Of a stretch of DNA of 64,000 nt, positions 1 to 13,237 are shown one piece after another (within the stretch, counting starts at the first letter, position 1; the number at the start of each line of letters is the position of its first letter). Under the pieces are notes generated by a model. It did no database searches, had not been told where the DNA came from, and was given only the letters and a program-made list of their open reading frames with translations. This stretch comes from Phorcus lineatus. Lineage: Eukaryota > Mollusca > Gastropoda > Trochida > Trochidae. The stretch lies in the NCBI GenBank assembly GCA_921293015.1, contig OV121086.1, forward strand, positions 26,770,254-26,834,253, read 5' to 3'. Both the position numbers and the translations under genes were made by a program.

Positions 1-85
1 TCCGAGTGTGGTACCCACAGCTACCTTGATTTCTTCCTGCTTGCAGCGACACCTATCGGCTGATTTCCCATTACAATCAATGAAA
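1..85 (-). promoter_or_regulatory. Conserved putative 5' non-coding exon and donor, copy 0
   Basis: On the minus strand the block reads into AGGAAGAAATCAAG|GTAGC, a good splice donor with the exon ending at 25 and GT at 24-23. The same block recurs upstream of all the TRIM copies, whose RING exons begin right after an acceptor and so need an upstream exon. Here the partner gene would lie beyond the left edge. The exon role is inferred; what is seen is the conservation and the donor. Confidence 0.4.
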
Positions 86-1368
86 TCTACGAAATTATAA
101 ACTTTTTTTGCTATCATTTTCTTGTAAAATTTCTTGAAAAGTTTTACTCATATTGTCATGATCTTGAATCTCAATTGAATTTTTTAAACAATTCGGAATT
201 TTAATGTTCAATTCTATGACCTTGTGTCATCATTATAACTAATATATTTATTTCTTAAACACTTATCTGAAATTTGAAAAACATATAATTGTCAAATGGT
301 TATAACTTCATTCAAAAAGACAATTTTCTAAATTATGGGACTTTAGGTATCACCGAGGAAATAAGCCATTTAAGTGTTAAAAGGACATTTTACGAACGCT
401 TCTATCCGCTTTCCCATGAAAGAAAACAGTATATCTTATAAGGATAGGGGCACAGTGAGGTTAAACCGCCCACCTATAAATGGTCTAACCAACACACTCT
501 TGTTCTCAAGCTTTCAACGTAACCTCACCCTAGCCTGGAACATACCCAATTAAGTCTACATTAGGACTGATCTAAAATGAGCCAAGTTTCTTGGGCTCCT
601 TTCATTTATCGAATCAAACATTATTTATTTCACTTTGTGGTGTGACATTTCAATAACTACTCTACGGATGGTTGCAATATTTCGTCACGAGCTTCAGAAA
701 CGACCGTTTTCGAGTTTTTGTCATGCTTATTCAACGAACTTTTTGTTGTTGGTTGGTAATATAGCGAATCTGTTGCTGGGCGAGGAGATTTTACGAAACT
801 TCAATAGGTTGCTTTACGACAACTCGTAGAAAAAGAATATCCTTCGCTTAAGGAATTCAAACACACCTTAACTCATATTTGCTGATAGCGTCCTGTCTGA
901 CGTTTCATCTTTAAGCTTAAATTACAAATTCACTTAAAATCCTTTTTAAAATATGGATTTTGAAATGATATGCTGTTCAATATCTTAAATTGCATAACAA
1001 AATTTAAATTGCAATAACGTATATTTTATAAGATTTGTTTTGCATTTGAAATTTTATATTTTAATCACACATTAAGATTTTGAATTTGGTTCAAACCTTA
1101 TTCGTTATTTTCGTTTTTAATTCAATCATCGGTTTACAGTTGCACATTGTGCACACGGCACACATTGGATTGAATGAGAGGAACTAATTTGGAAATCCAG
1201 TTATCGAATCCCAAAATTGCATGTGGATCGGGTAAAATTATGAAACAACCACAAAAGGTAACATATGGGTTAAAAACTTTCTGCATGTCACATCAATAAT
1301 TCCGAGTTCAGAAGTCAGTATGCACGGGATCCATTGTTTACATCATTGTATATTTCTCATAGGTCTGG
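1..1368. other. Upstream flank of an off-window TRIM copy
   Basis: No convincing gene is seen here. The stretch is a diverged copy of the sequence found upstream of TRIM copies B, C and D. The block near 1-110 matches those near 25676, 35331 and 55326. The tract near 239-290 matches 25863, 35573 and 55560-55580 plus 56179 onward. The part near 940-1010 resembles 38635-38690, and that near 1260-1380 resembles 18184-18310. Because the array runs on the minus strand, this is most simply the 5' region of another TRIM gene whose coding part lies left of the window. The short open frame at 635-829 has no recognisable domain and is not called. Confidence 0.6.
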
Positions 1369-2085
1369 TCGAGTATATTTTATCGAAATTCAATTATTTT
1401 CCATACAGTAACTTCTTGACACGAAACGGCCTTCCCTTAACGCCACAATTCAGCCATACGTATCAACTAGTTACTTTAAGTAAATAAAACCTGTAACTGT
1501 AAATGAAATATACACGAAGTGAAAGCATAGATCTACAGTATAAAGCTTGTATGAATAAATGAAATACAATCTAATCTTAAATCAGATTGATGACAGTCGT
1601 ATGCAAGAAAGTACGTGAACTATTTTATTGGGACTGCTTGAATACAAAACCGTATGAATTTGGTGACTTGCAATATAATCCAGAGACCGAAATCGGCAAC
1701 ACCCTACTCCTTGATGTACATGTTGATCCTTTCTCTCCCAAAAAATTTTTCTTCTAATTCAAAGAATGTTTTTAAAAAGGTTGCTGTCATTTGGTATTCA
1801 ACAAAACAACCTTGTTCACATCAAAAGATAACACAAATGCATAAAAGAAAAGTATATCTGTTTCAGTGAGCATTTTACACATAAGAACTCAAGAATAATT
1901 ACTTTGTCCATTTACGATTAAACATTCTTTAATTTAGATAATTATTTCTGATTTCAATGACTCGGCAATCCAAATGTAAAGATTACTGTTTAAAAATTAA
2001 GTGATTGAACTAACAGTTTCGAAAACTAAAGACTATCCAATTCCGTATATAAAAATATCTGACTGTTTACTTAAACATTTTCATT
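1369..2085. repeat. Unit repeat: 3' flank of TRIM gene A
   Basis: This block recurs downstream of gene B (19733-20459) and gene D (48178-49393). It begins with the shared phrase TCGAGTATATTTTA and includes a stretch around 1500-1740 (GAAAGCATAGATCTACAGTA and neighbours) that is almost identical near 19860-20165. It forms the left part of each duplicated unit and is interrupted in gene A by the LINE at 2086. The open frame at 1654-1869 within it has no known domain. Confidence 0.65.
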
Positions 2086-3291
2086 AGTAGGTAGATTTCA
2101 ACCCTAACAAAACAGAATCTATAATTTTTTCAAGAAAGAAAACAGTTACATTAATGCCAGATCTGGTTATGAATGGTGAACAAATTAAAGCTGTTGATAG
2201 TCATAAACATTTGGGATTGACCCTGCAAAGTGATGGCCTTTGGAAAACACATATAAATGATACTATTTCTAAGGTTAGCCCTATGATTAATTGCCTGAGA
2301 AGTCTCAAATATCGCCTTCATAGAAAAACTTTACAGACTTTATACAGCTCATTCATTTTACCTATATTTGATTATTGTGATTATATTTGGAATAATTGTA
2401 CGCAAAGTCAAGAACTGTTATTAGAGAAACTGCACTTAGATGCTCTTAGAACCATATGTGGATCCGTTAGAGGAGTCACCCATTCAAAAATTTATCTTGA
2501 AACTGGTTTTACGTCTCTAAGCGAACGTCGCAGAACTCATAAAATGTGTGTTTTTCATAAAATGTTCTATAACAAAACTCCAAAATATTTATCTGATTTA
2601 ATTCCATTTAACATATCCTCCGCATCAATGTATGAATCAAGATCATCTAACACGCTTCAAGTTCCTCTTTGTCGTACAGAATCATATAAAAGATCATTTT
2701 TACCATCTTCTGTGTTGGAATGGAATATGTTAGATAATGAAACTAGAAACGTAGATTCCGTTGCTTCGTTTAAAAAACACTTTGACCGAAATATCTCATG
2801 TAATGTACATCATGTCTTCAGAAATACTGGAACAAGAACCAACCAAATTATCCACTGTAAATTAAGACTTGGCTGCAGCAATCTAAACGCACATAAATTT
2901 GATCGTTTTTTACAAAATATGTCAACTTGCACTTGCGGTCATCATTATGAAGATGTCATTCATTATTTATTTATCTGTCCAAATTACACGAAAATTCGGT
3001 CAAAGTGTTTTTTCTACGTCAATGGTTATGATGTTCAAACCATATTATTTGGCAACTACTCTTTATCTGATGATATCAACCTAAACATTTTAGAATCTGT
3101 TCATGACTATTTTACCCTTACAAACCGCTTTTCTAGTTAAATATTTTACTGTTTTTGTTTAAATGTGTTTTGTCTATGATGATGAATGAACTTTATGCTG
3201 TATATATATTTTTTGTATGGGAGAGGTATTCAGATAGGCTGTATAGCCTGTTTACCAATCCCTTTCTTTTGAAATAAATATTGTTTAAACC
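2086..3291 (+). mobile_element. 5'-truncated Jockey/CR1-like LINE
   Basis: The insertion is flanked by the 12-bp direct repeat AACATTTTCATT at 2074-2085 and 3292-3303, and the D copy near 48955 shows the matching empty site. It carries the C-terminal part of a reverse transcriptase on the plus strand, a short 3' UTR and an AATAAA-containing 3' end without a long poly-A. It lies in the 3' flank of gene A, antisense to that gene. The 5' truncation and target duplication fit target-primed reverse transcription. The family is placed from the style of the C-terminal region only. Confidence 0.85.
2094..3140 (+). CDS. LINE reverse transcriptase C-terminal fragment
   Basis: The frame is open from the 5' truncation point at about 2094; the first ATG is at 2154. 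It starts in the RT palm/thumb region with FNPNKTESIIFS, followed by HKHLGLTL and the thumb phrase LHRKTLQTLYSSFILPIFDY, which are typical of Jockey/CR1-superfamily elements. Near the C-terminus a Cys-x-Cys...His...Cys cluster (CTCGHHYEDVIHYLFIC) matches the zinc-finger-like tail of many LINE ORF2 proteins. The N-terminal endonuclease and the catalytic FADD box are missing, so it cannot mobilise itself. The frame is uninterrupted over roughly 345 codons, suggesting a fairly recent insertion. It is not a host gene. Confidence 0.85.
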   Translation, partial: DFNPNKTESIIFSRKKTVTLMPDLVMNGEQIKAVDSHKHLGLTLQSDGLWKTHINDTISKVSPMINCLRSLKYRLHRKTLQTLYSSFILPIFDYCDYIWNNCTQSQELLLEKLHLDALRTICGSVRGVTHSKIYLETGFTSLSERRRTHKMCVFHKMFYNKTPKYLSDLIPFNISSASMYESRSSNTLQVPLCRTESYKRSFLPSSVLEWNMLDNETRNVDSVASFKKHFDRNISCNVHHVFRNTGTRTNQIIHCKLRLGCSNLNAHKFDRFLQNMSTCTCGHHYEDVIHYLFICPNYTKIRSKCFFYVNGYDVQTILFGNYSLSDDINLNILESVHDYFTLTNRFSS

Positions 3292-3487
3292 AACATTTTC
3301 ATTTTTTCCATTAGGTGGTTTATTATGTTAGTAAGTGTAGTTACTCGTCTTCTTTTTAAATGTTTTTCTTTATGTTGGAACTGTGTTTCATATCGTATAG
3401 GATTTCAATTGAAATTTCTTTCTCAAAGATTGAACTGGCTCTGGCCGTTTCAACTATCCGTTCAAAACTCGGATCAACAGTTGATTA

Positions 3488-5571
3488 TTATATGCATTGA
3501 AATATCTTGACAAGTTCTTTGTTATTTTCCGTAACATACAGTTTGTTCCCGTGTATACGTAGTCCCTGTGGACTATCAATCCCATCTCGTTCAGTCAGCA
3601 GATCTCTCACATACTCCCCTCTCTCAGTCAGCTGAACGATCTTGTTGCCCAAGTAATCCGCCACGATAACAGAACCAGTGTCTGTAGTTGTTACACCACC
3701 AGCTGTATAACACCAATTTTCTGTCAGCTTGTGTGTGTAGAGAACCTCCCCATGTTGTGTTACACAGTACACAGACTCTGACCCTTCATCTGCCACTACA
3801 ATATGACCTTGACGTGTTGTACACATGTACCATGGACTCTGTATCAGCTGCTGACCAGTGCTGGGTGTGATCACAGATCTCAGGACTCTCCCTGACAGAT
3901 CCAGGACGTCAATACTTGGAGGATCTCTACAACCTGCAGCCAGAGTCGTGTCACTGAGAGCGGTCAGACATGAGTACTTCTTCTTTGTTTTGATTGTGGT
4001 AATACGGACGCGGTCAGGAGTCAGCTTGATTAGTTCTATACTGTTGTGTGAGAAGTATGATACAGCTACTCTGTCATGGCTAATCTTTGTTATTGCATTA
4101 GGACGTGTATCAAGTTGTAATGGTGTGCAGTAAGACTTACCACCTTCAGTGTAGCAGGACTTGATGCTTTTATTGTTATAGTCTGTAACAACCAGTATCT
4201 TTGTACCACCAATAGTCAAAATCTCGATGTCATTGATATCTGGTGTCTTTGTATCATCCTTTGACTTTGTACTGACTGTAGACTGGAGTTGAGGCGTACA
4301 CTGAAGGCTAGACCATGTGACTGTAGATAGATGTGTAGTTGTATCCTTGATATTAGATCTATCTTCCATAAGTTTCAAATGACCAAGTTGTAAAGTCCTG
4401 TCAAGTTGATCAACATCCAACTGTTTCTCAAACTTTACCTTCATCGTTCTGTCTTCTTGTATATTCTGTCTATGCATCTCTGCAGTTATCTCCCCTGACT
4501 GACACAGCGTGTACATTTCATATAGATCCATAGGACTGTTTGATTGCAGGACTTGTTTGATGAACTCTGTGTACTGTTGATAAGTTTGCATCTCAATTTC
4601 TCCAGATTTTATCTGACCTCTCATTTCTCCAGTCTGCTTTTCAGTGAGCGTATCCAGTTCATCCAAGAGTTTCTTCTCCTTTCTTCTGATCAAATCCACG
4701 GCCTGCTGACTGACTCTTCTGATCTCTGATTGCAGAGAAGATTTGTGTTGTGTGATTTCCTCCACTTCTGATCTCTTACTCTTAAGAGTGTCTCCAGTTT
4801 GTTGTCTATGCAACTCTATATCATCATAGTTCTGCTTCAGTACTTGTTTCATTTCAGGAATCATTGAGTCGAGGGTGACAACAGAGTGACATTTCCTGTG
4901 GTAAACGATACAGCATTTTTGGCAAACAGCTTTCTGACAATCTCTGCAACAAAACTCAACTAAACAGTTGTGCTCCTTACAAGTGACTTTGCGTTTCTTG
5001 ACTTGTGGAGTTGATCCCAAAGGTTTGATCACATGATCAGTTTTACGAGGAGCTGTTGTGTGGACCTTAGCACACGCTTTGCAGAACTTGATGTCACAAT
5101 CTTCGCAAACTGATGTGGCCTGTGTTGCCTTCCCCAGATGCTCACAGGTGAAACAACAGTCTTCAACAGGATCTGAAAGACACAAGAATTATTTGTAAAC
5201 ATGAACTTGGAACAACTGATGATTTAGAGTGTAAAATTAATTTCTCTAGGTCATAACTTTTATAAATTTGAAATACATGAACGTCCTTGAGACACGAATG
5301 AATCCAAAAGACCTTGTATGAGGAAACTTGGCTTGAACTGATCACACCACTGATCCACTGGTTCTTGGGGTCGAGGAACTTTCGTCATCTGACAGCAGTT
5401 TGGACACAGGATGGATTTTGCCGTAATGGCGTCTCTCCGAGTTTTTGTATATTTGGTCAGACATTCCCTACAGAAGGTATGGTAACAGCCAAGTGTACAA
5501 GGGTCTTTGAAGGTCTCTGTGCAGATGTTACAGGACAGGAAATGTTCGTTCAGTTTGGTAAGAGCGTCCAT
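3488..5571 (-). CDS. TRIM-type RING E3 ligase, copy A (two coding exons)
   Basis: Exon 1 is 5571-5277, exon 2 is 5172-3488, and the 104-bp intron has GT at 5276-5275 and AG at 5174-5173. The joined frame gives 659 residues. A C3HC4 RING is seen at residues 14-59 (C14, C17, C29, H31, C34, C37, C56, C59). B-box 1 lies at about 105-145, B-box 2 at about 163-194 (CxxH...CxxC...CxxC...HxxxH), and a charged coiled coil at about 200-320. A Ser/Thr-rich linker at about 370-400 holds one full 18-residue unit plus a partial one. An NHL-like beta-propeller follows at about 405-659 (GHIVVAD, GSVIVADYLGNKIVQLTERG). The family acts as cytosolic E3 ubiquitin ligases; substrate and immune role are unknown here. 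The last exon-1 base is T where B and D have G, making the junction residue Tyr instead of Asp. ATG 5571 follows TTTCAG directly, so an upstream non-coding exon is expected. A minus-strand AATAAA lies at 3324-3319. This copy looks intact. Confidence 0.92.
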
Positions 5572-8500
5572 CTGAAAGAAGAGATAAAACCATTAATTAA
5601 ATTTTTTTTAAATTGCCTGCCTTGAAAAATCGCTAGGTGAAATCCTTGCTTGAATAGAAATGCATATAAGGTACATGTATGTAGGGGACCATTTTTATGA
5701 ACTTTCCAAAGATGATGTTTTTCTTATAAAATTTTAAAGCTTGTGTACACATATGCCCTAACATCGCATAATAGAAAACAAAATATTATTTCAGATTTCA
5801 GAATTTTATTTTTATATTCATAATGAAAGAAACATTCCTTTTTATCATTCTTATTTAATTGACAAAATAACAACAATGATATTTTGATTACATCAATGTT
5901 TTTTCACGGTTATACCACATTATTTCCATATTCAGGTTGTCTTTATAATCGCTTGTCTTTTGTATCACTGTAATGTTAAAGCTTCTTCAGAGTGTGCGGC
6001 TTGGATTTCATTTTGATTAAAATGAATACTAACATCACAAAAATGTGTGTGTATTATTTCAAATTATACTATTTATTTTTCATTTATAGTCATAAAAGAT
6101 ATTGTGCAAACAAAAATCAGTATTTTCAGTATATTTTACATGTTTTGTACATCAGTAAAGGCGCTTAATGTTGTAATATTTTGGAAACCTTTTCGGTGGC
6201 ATTTGTACTTTTACCTTCTTGATAAATAAAAACGTTGTTTTTATAAACCTGATGTACTGATTCCTGTTAACCTAATGTTAATCACCATCATGAGCTAGAT
6301 AACCACAACTGATTGTTCATACTTTAAAACAAAGGCAGGGGCTACAGTGAGGTTAAACCCATGGATTATATATGACACATTTCTTCCCCCAATTGTCTCA
6401 CTGGAGTTGGGATTATATGTACGAATACATGTATTTTATCTTGATTTCTCAATGTAAATAATCACAAATGCACAGATATATTTCGATCGCCATTCCGATT
6501 ATTGTACAGATTCACTAAGTCATGATCAGATATATACTATTTATGCTGCATCAATTCATGATTTGACACTCAATATTTCGAATGACAAGATTTCTCTATC
6601 AAAATGCGTTAGAATGGGACATGGTTTTTTCAAATATCTTTTTAGTCAAGTGATTCTCAAAAACAATCATTTGAAGAAGAAAAACCTAGTTCGGGCCCTT
6701 TCTTATCGAATCAAACTTCTGTTCATGACTATGCCATTATGTTATCATACATAACCCCAAAAAAGCAGGAGTGAAAATATTTCTTGACTGAACGGGCTAA
6801 ACTGTTTTACTATGAGTTCCTGACACGGTTTAGCCAAGTCAAATGGTTACCTTCCTTTGTAACATTATCTAAGCTACGTGTATCAAGTTTCTTGTCAATC
6901 TGAGAATACGTGATAAGAAACAGTTGTGTTAATTAGATTAACGTAACATTACATGTATGTTGATGGGTCATCTACTAGCGAGTTCTTTGTGATCTCTTGG
7001 TGTACATTGTATAGTGTCTTCAGAAACATGAAATTGAGGCATGCATTAATTATGCTAATATTCCCCAAAAGATAAAGTACGAATATATATGTGCTAAATG
7101 CAACGCTATAACAAAAGTCAAAAAATGTTTATTGTACATAAGGCATCCGGCCAATACATAAGAAGGAAAAGAAATACATGTAGCAACATGCGTCCTGTTG
7201 ACAGCGGTATTTAAGGGTTAACAATTTGTTTAATGAGAAGGTCTCTTTTAGCTAATGCATGCTTTATATATAAAGACAACTGTACCATAATGTCTTCATT
7301 ACTAGTTTGTAACAAAAATATAAATGCATGACTTGGTTGTTTTCTAGATAATGCTGTGGTATATATTTCTGTGGTAAATCCATATACGCGAGGATAATGT
7401 GTAAAATTAATTTCATTTTCAATACCTCGTTAGCATAAAGGACAATATCCAATTTGTTTTTCGATAGAAGTTTTCCTTCCTTCATATATCATTAAACTTA
7501 ACAAACCCAAACAATATTTACAAACATTCTTTTTATAATATTCGTATTATTGATAAAAATGTTAACAGTTGCAGTAACGTTCTAAAGGACATGTAATATT
7601 CATATCGTGCGTGAGCTTGAATCTAAAGTCGAATTCCAAACTTGACTTAACTTATCTTTTATTCTAAGACAAAACTCATAAATAAATCCATTTACATTCC
7701 CAATGGTTCATACAACCATATGAACCCAAAACCGTAAGAAAATAATCTCGGCTGATTGTACACTTTAGGAGTTTGATGAATCAATTCAGAATCTGTTTTG
7801 ATATTCATTTTCCATTTTTCTATGATTTCTACTCATAATGTCATAATCTTGAATTATTATTAGGAATAATCATAGTAAGCAGATAACCTAGAGAAATATT
7901 TTAAACTTAACTATCTATTTTTTCTGTTTTTGAACACGAAGCATGTATTTGCAAATTTTAAACATTTTGTTCAAAGAAACACAAAGGTGTGAATTGGTAG
8001 AAACCCTTGCAATATTTTCTCAATGTTATCTGATCGTTGGTTATCTGTTGTTATCTTGTGGTTTTGTGGAATCAATAAAAAAAATGTGTTTGGCTTGTGT
8101 ATCGTTAAAATTATAAAACACTTTACAGTGCAAATTTACACATCTTATAACGTTGTTATCATGTTAACAAAATATGTTGTCTAAGGCTTTGTGGATATGC
8201 AATATTCTTACACAGTTTTCCCTACCAATACAACCAATCGAATGAGAGCTCAGATTAGCTCTTCTTCTAAGTTAGCATTGTACGTATATAAAACAATCTG
8301 TGATACTATCCCATCAATAAATTAGTATGACAACCCTTTTGTTTTGTATTTGTGTATACTTAAAAACAAAATATATTTATTCAAAAAATATTTGATAGTG
8401 AGCTTTATAAAACTCAAATTGGATTTAGCTTTTCCGGTGAGAAAAATGAAGCTTTTTCATTGTAGATATTAACCCTGTAACAAAATATACTGGAAACATC

Positions 8501-9756
8501 ATACAAAAACAATGGACAGCGGAATTTAGTTCTGAGAACCGGATTCCTACTATTCATATTTACTCATAACCAAGCATCAAGTATGTAGTCTAATGAAAAA
8601 AGTCTAAGACGTCTATTTGCTTTTTAAAGTGTTTCAAAATAGTCTAAAGACATAAAAACACACTGTACAGCGCCGTGCTTTTGAGAATCTCGCTCTGCAG
8701 TAATAACTTGAGCCAAAGATACTTTCAAGTCAAAAGTATGGTTTAGCTTGTATCGTACACGGAAATATTCAACAAGACCGGAGCTTCAGTTCTCCTAAAC
8801 TAGAAGTACAAAATAATTCTGTCAACAAGATCAGAGTAAACACTGAAAAATAACAAAATAATGAAAAATAATGTAATGGAAATAATTAGCGGCAACTGTT
8901 TCTCCAAATAAAATATCACATAAATAATTTTGGAAACAATATCAACAAACAAATCTTAATCTATAAAAACAAACTGTAATACAATAATCCTCCATACTAA
9001 GGTAAATTTAAGTTTTAATAAAATGATAAAAAAAAATTTCATAAACTTTTGAAATAACTCAAATTTGTAATCATCACTTAAATAAAGCTGATGTGTCTCT
9101 CTCTATATATATAATCTTCATTTGATCTTGAACTAAAACACATCGATACAGATGCGACACACCCTCAATAGGTAACAGAGGTCATATACAAAGTGGTATT
9201 TTTATCTATCTTTACAGAAGGATAAAGCTTAGATAGATGAAATGTGTGACTGTAACATTTCCCTAAGTGGGATTTAATTGTTATGATCCATTTTAATAAC
9301 GATAAACTGTACAGCCTGAAAATGTACAGAGCCTTTGGGTATACTTTAAGGATTGCCATGCATAACTAAAGAAATAAAACAGCAGTAAAATGTTTTGTAT
9401 TTATACCGTTTTGCTGTAAGTTTGGAACACGATGCACCTAATCAGGTACAGGGTACAGAATAGGCCACCACACTTGTGATATATTGTTATTGAGGCTAGA
9501 TGTCGTATCATATATATCGTATCGTATATATATGGGACGTATATAGAACTAGTTGAGATAAATAGATAACGTGTGTTACATTACACTGATGTGTTATCTA
9601 CTATACAGTGCGCGGAGGTATTAAGATGTTCTGCTATCTTTTACAATGTCGTCTTCACGAAATAGCATTTAAATTCTATGTTATTTGATTTATTTTGTGT
9701 ATGACCCTATAGCCCGTAATCTGGCGTTAAATTTTGTAATTCAGGGAAATAGAGGA
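5572..9756. other. Upstream region of gene A, no coding gene seen
   Basis: The first 30 bases hold the polypyrimidine tract and CAG acceptor that precede the RING exon ATG on the minus strand. A conserved block at about 6780-7060 is shared with 25238-25450, 34880-35110 and 54903-55120, so it belongs to the duplicated unit and could include regulatory sequence. The remainder is AT-rich with no recognisable element. Comparison with the other units suggests that the conserved upstream block stops near 7100 and resumes near 13870, so much of what lies between was gained in this unit. The short open frames have no known domains. Confidence 0.6.
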
Positions 9757-12700
9757 CATATCGATGGTTTAGAGGCAAAACGAGATATCTCCAGATTTCA
9801 TGTTTTTGAGAAATCAAGGTTTAAAGTTTACAGAGCTATGATAAATCAGGTTCATAATATATGGTCGATTAAATTATATCACTAACACATTTTCAATATA
9901 ACCTATTAGAAAAGACTTCAAACAACCCAAATACACTGTTAATTATTTCATTAATTAGTAAAACAAAGATATCTTGTTTTGCTTCCATCGCTTTTCGGTG
10001 GCAAAAAGAGATATCTCAAGATAGATCGTGTAACAACCACCTTTTTATTTGTGGCAAAACAAGATATCTCAGAGTTGTACTTTTTTGCCTCCATACTCAT
10101 TTAGCTACCGAGTGGTATATTTAAGTTAAAAAACAAGATATATCAAGATGTTCTCTATTTTCGCATTGTAAATGTGGAAATCTAATTTTAAAAAGGTACA
10201 TCTAGGTCTAATGAGAATTGAAAATTAACTTACATTGAATCAAATCAATTCAAATGTCAAGAATCACATACTCAATATCAAAACCTAGCATAGCTGAGCC
10301 ACTTTGGTTTATTTTACAATATCTGTTTGGTGTCAGGCCATACGTCTGAGGTTGACTATTACTGTATTACTCATGGTAAAATTTTGGTATAACAAATGGT
10401 ATACATAATGTTAACAATGTCTTTTGCTGGAAATCATGGTTTATCTTGATTAAACAGCTCACGTTTTGAGGACCCTAAGAACAGTTTAAATTTTAAGTTT
10501 TATCTTCTTAATATACCCAAAGTAATTGTACGCACTATATTCAGTGCATGAAGTATTTGAAGGTGACCGTTTGGGTCTATATCTGATAAGCCGGTTTCAT
10601 CAAATATAATATTTATATCACAGGATTGTCATCTGACATAGAACTCTCAGATTATACAGCTTGAATAGATGAATTTCGTTTGTTTGGTTTGGGAGTAGTA
10701 TTCACCTGATGATGGTCTTTATAAAATTCAATTTCATACATAAATTGTTCCTTCTTACCCAATTTTATCATCCACATTTTGTGACTGCAATTCAAACTAC
10801 CTTCATGTTAATATACTTCTCATTATATTTTAGACTTTCTTAAAGCAATGTAGATATCCAGCCATTCAGTCTTGTTTCAGCATTTTCTACAATCAAGTTC
10901 AGCGTTCCTCCGATGTCTTCTTCAGTCGTCGATTTCTTATTTTCGGTTAACGATTTTCATATCTAATAAGATTTAAACATGTGTTATTCAGGAAAGAAAG
11001 AGATGAGGCACAAGTTGTTAAAATTAGGCAATCGTTTTCTTAGTTTTTACTAAATGAAAGATACCTAACAACATGATATAACATTGAAAGTTATAATACA
11101 ACATAATAGAATCATACAGAAATGTTAGCAGATATGTGACATACTGGGAGTCTACCATTTTTCACGTCTCTCTCCAGACAATCGTACTTTATCTCATTTA
11201 CATGGTATCTTAGCACGAGTATGATGAATATTTACCTCCCTATACCTGAAGAAAAATATTAGCCATTCTGTTGATTGTAAATTTTACTTCTCTAATGGGA
11301 AATTATTCGATAACAATGTGGTTGAAGGGAAAGAAAACATACGTGAGTGTTTCTATATGAGGGAATTGAAAAATTATCTTATTCCTTAGATCATAAAGTG
11401 TTGAATTTTCTTATTTTTCAACATTTTGCAAACTTAAACACCGTTTTGATAAGACGACATTGTTTATATCCAGCCTTTGAATTTTTATGTGCGACTTCAG
11501 GTGGATACAATCCAGTGTTTCTGAATGACATTGTATATACAGCTTTTGAAAGTTATTTTTAATATTCTGCACAATACAATCCAATGTTTCTTTGACCACA
11601 TTTTCAGTTTCCGGCAATCTTCTTTTGTTTTGTTTTTTGCACATTTCAATCCAATGTTTATTAGAAAGACCCGGTACTTATCTGTGAGATACTGTTTTCA
11701 ATTTTCAAAACTCTGCACTTTCGATCCAGTATTTATTAAATAACTGACTGTTTAACATTACTTTTAACATTTTGCAGGATAATAATCCAGTGTTTCTCAG
11801 AAGAAAACATCTTTAACATCTGACTCTTAAATATATTATTTTGATATTTCTGCACATAACAATTTCATTGTTTCTTCAAACATCATCTGCATGATATTAT
11901 TAATACATTTGTAATTGAAAAACATGCTTTTCTCTATATTCTGCAAGAGACAATACAGTGATTGACAACATGATCAACTGTTCACTGCTAGGTTTAACAT
12001 GAAAATGGAATTCAAATTCATATTACGAAGGTCTTTCCGATTTTATAAGGACAGAATCTAACTCACACTGTCTAAAACTCTTGTTTAATACCATTAAAGC
12101 TGAATCATTTATAACATTATTGCTAAGGGCTTATTTTAACATAATCATGTAACTTTGATTTATTATACTAAATTATTTTAGTGGTTAAAGGTTACAAATC
12201 TGAAGATTTTAAACATCTCTGTCATACTGTAGAAGTAGGTCGTATTTTCTAAAGAATATTGAAATATGTTTTACTATGTCTCTCATAACCCCATTATGGG
12301 TGGCTCGGTACGTTTTACCTTTTATTCTACTTTGGTGTAATTATATCCATGTTTTAAAGGTATCGAGGTGAGACTTTAATAAAATATCTATTTGTCTGTC
12401 TGTTTGTATACCAAATTGATATGCTGATTAATCAGTTAGTGGTGCATGTCCAATAATCATATGGTTAACCAAAACTATTACGGGAGTACAAGTTGAGAGA
12501 TATTCTAGACCTTATATTGTTCCAAATGATACCTGTAAGACTTTTGGAAAGTTATAAAAAAATGATCAACCTTCATTGACACAAATATCCTTTAAACTTT
12601 GAACCCAGGAGGCCAAGAAATGTTTATTCTTATTTCCTATACTGATCGCTAGATCATCATCTGGTAGCATTGATAAGACGGCATAACTGGGTCATCCCTC

Positions 12701-13237
12701 CCATGTTTGACAACAGGATATATCGCTAAATCACATTAACACACTGACACATTACGAGATGTACCAGATACAGTGAAAATTCCCGTGTCCTAAGTCATGA
12801 CACATGTTCAGCAGAAGGAGCTATGTCCAGATGTCTCTTAGAAATACAAATTATTTATAAAGAACCTCGAAAACAAAACAGTATACCTCAAGCTGTCTCA
12901 TTTTCCTATGTGTTTTATACAGTTCTATAAACCTATTCACTTGGAGGCAAAACAGAACATCTCGAGATGTCTTCTTCTGCCCCTCAAAATTGAATGGTTT
13001 ACGGCAATTTACAATATTTGAAAAGAGATATTTCAAAATGTTTCATTCTGCACCTCAGCAATTATGGCAATAGGAGATGTACTATATCATTTATTCATTG
13101 TAACTTTTTTATTAATTAACTTTTCTACAAGATATTTATACAACATATGCATTACGACGAGGCGAAAACGATAATGTAAAAAATGAAAAATCGCAAATTT
13201 TGGAGATATCTCGTTTTGCCTCTAAACCATCGATATG
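9757..13237. mobile_element. Candidate non-autonomous DNA element with 37-bp inverted ends
   Basis: A 37-bp sequence starting CATATCGATGGTTTAGAGGC at 9757-9793 is repeated perfectly in inverse orientation at 13201-13237. Related sub-terminal motifs (GGCAAAAC plus GAGATATCTC-like palindromes) occur near 9996, 10051 and 10120 on the left and near 12944 and 13020 on the right, as in several DNA transposon families. No transposase frame is visible inside, so if real it is non-autonomous. No clear target duplication is seen beyond a possible TA. The neighbouring units lack this stretch. The family is not assigned. Confidence 0.55.
11480..11970. repeat. Degenerate ~70-bp tandem repeat
   Basis: A motif like CAATCCAGTGTTTCT recurs near 11508, 11578, 11648, 11722, 11788 and 11862, with a weaker copy near 11954, so the spacing is about 70 bp. 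Copies are strongly diverged and preceded by TCTGCAC-like text. The array lies inside the inverted-end element at 9757-13237. The open frames here on both strands (11347-11743) are by-products of the AT-rich repeat and have no known domain. Confidence 0.55.

Noticed and set aside
3688-5625. Plus-strand open frames within gene A (and their counterparts in B, C and D)
   Set aside because: They are mirror frames of the conserved minus-strand TRIM exons; the splice sites and domains all lie on the minus strand.
11347-11743. Overlapping open frames of about 70 codons on both strands
   Set aside because: AT-rich degenerate tandem repeat without domains; no transposase features.
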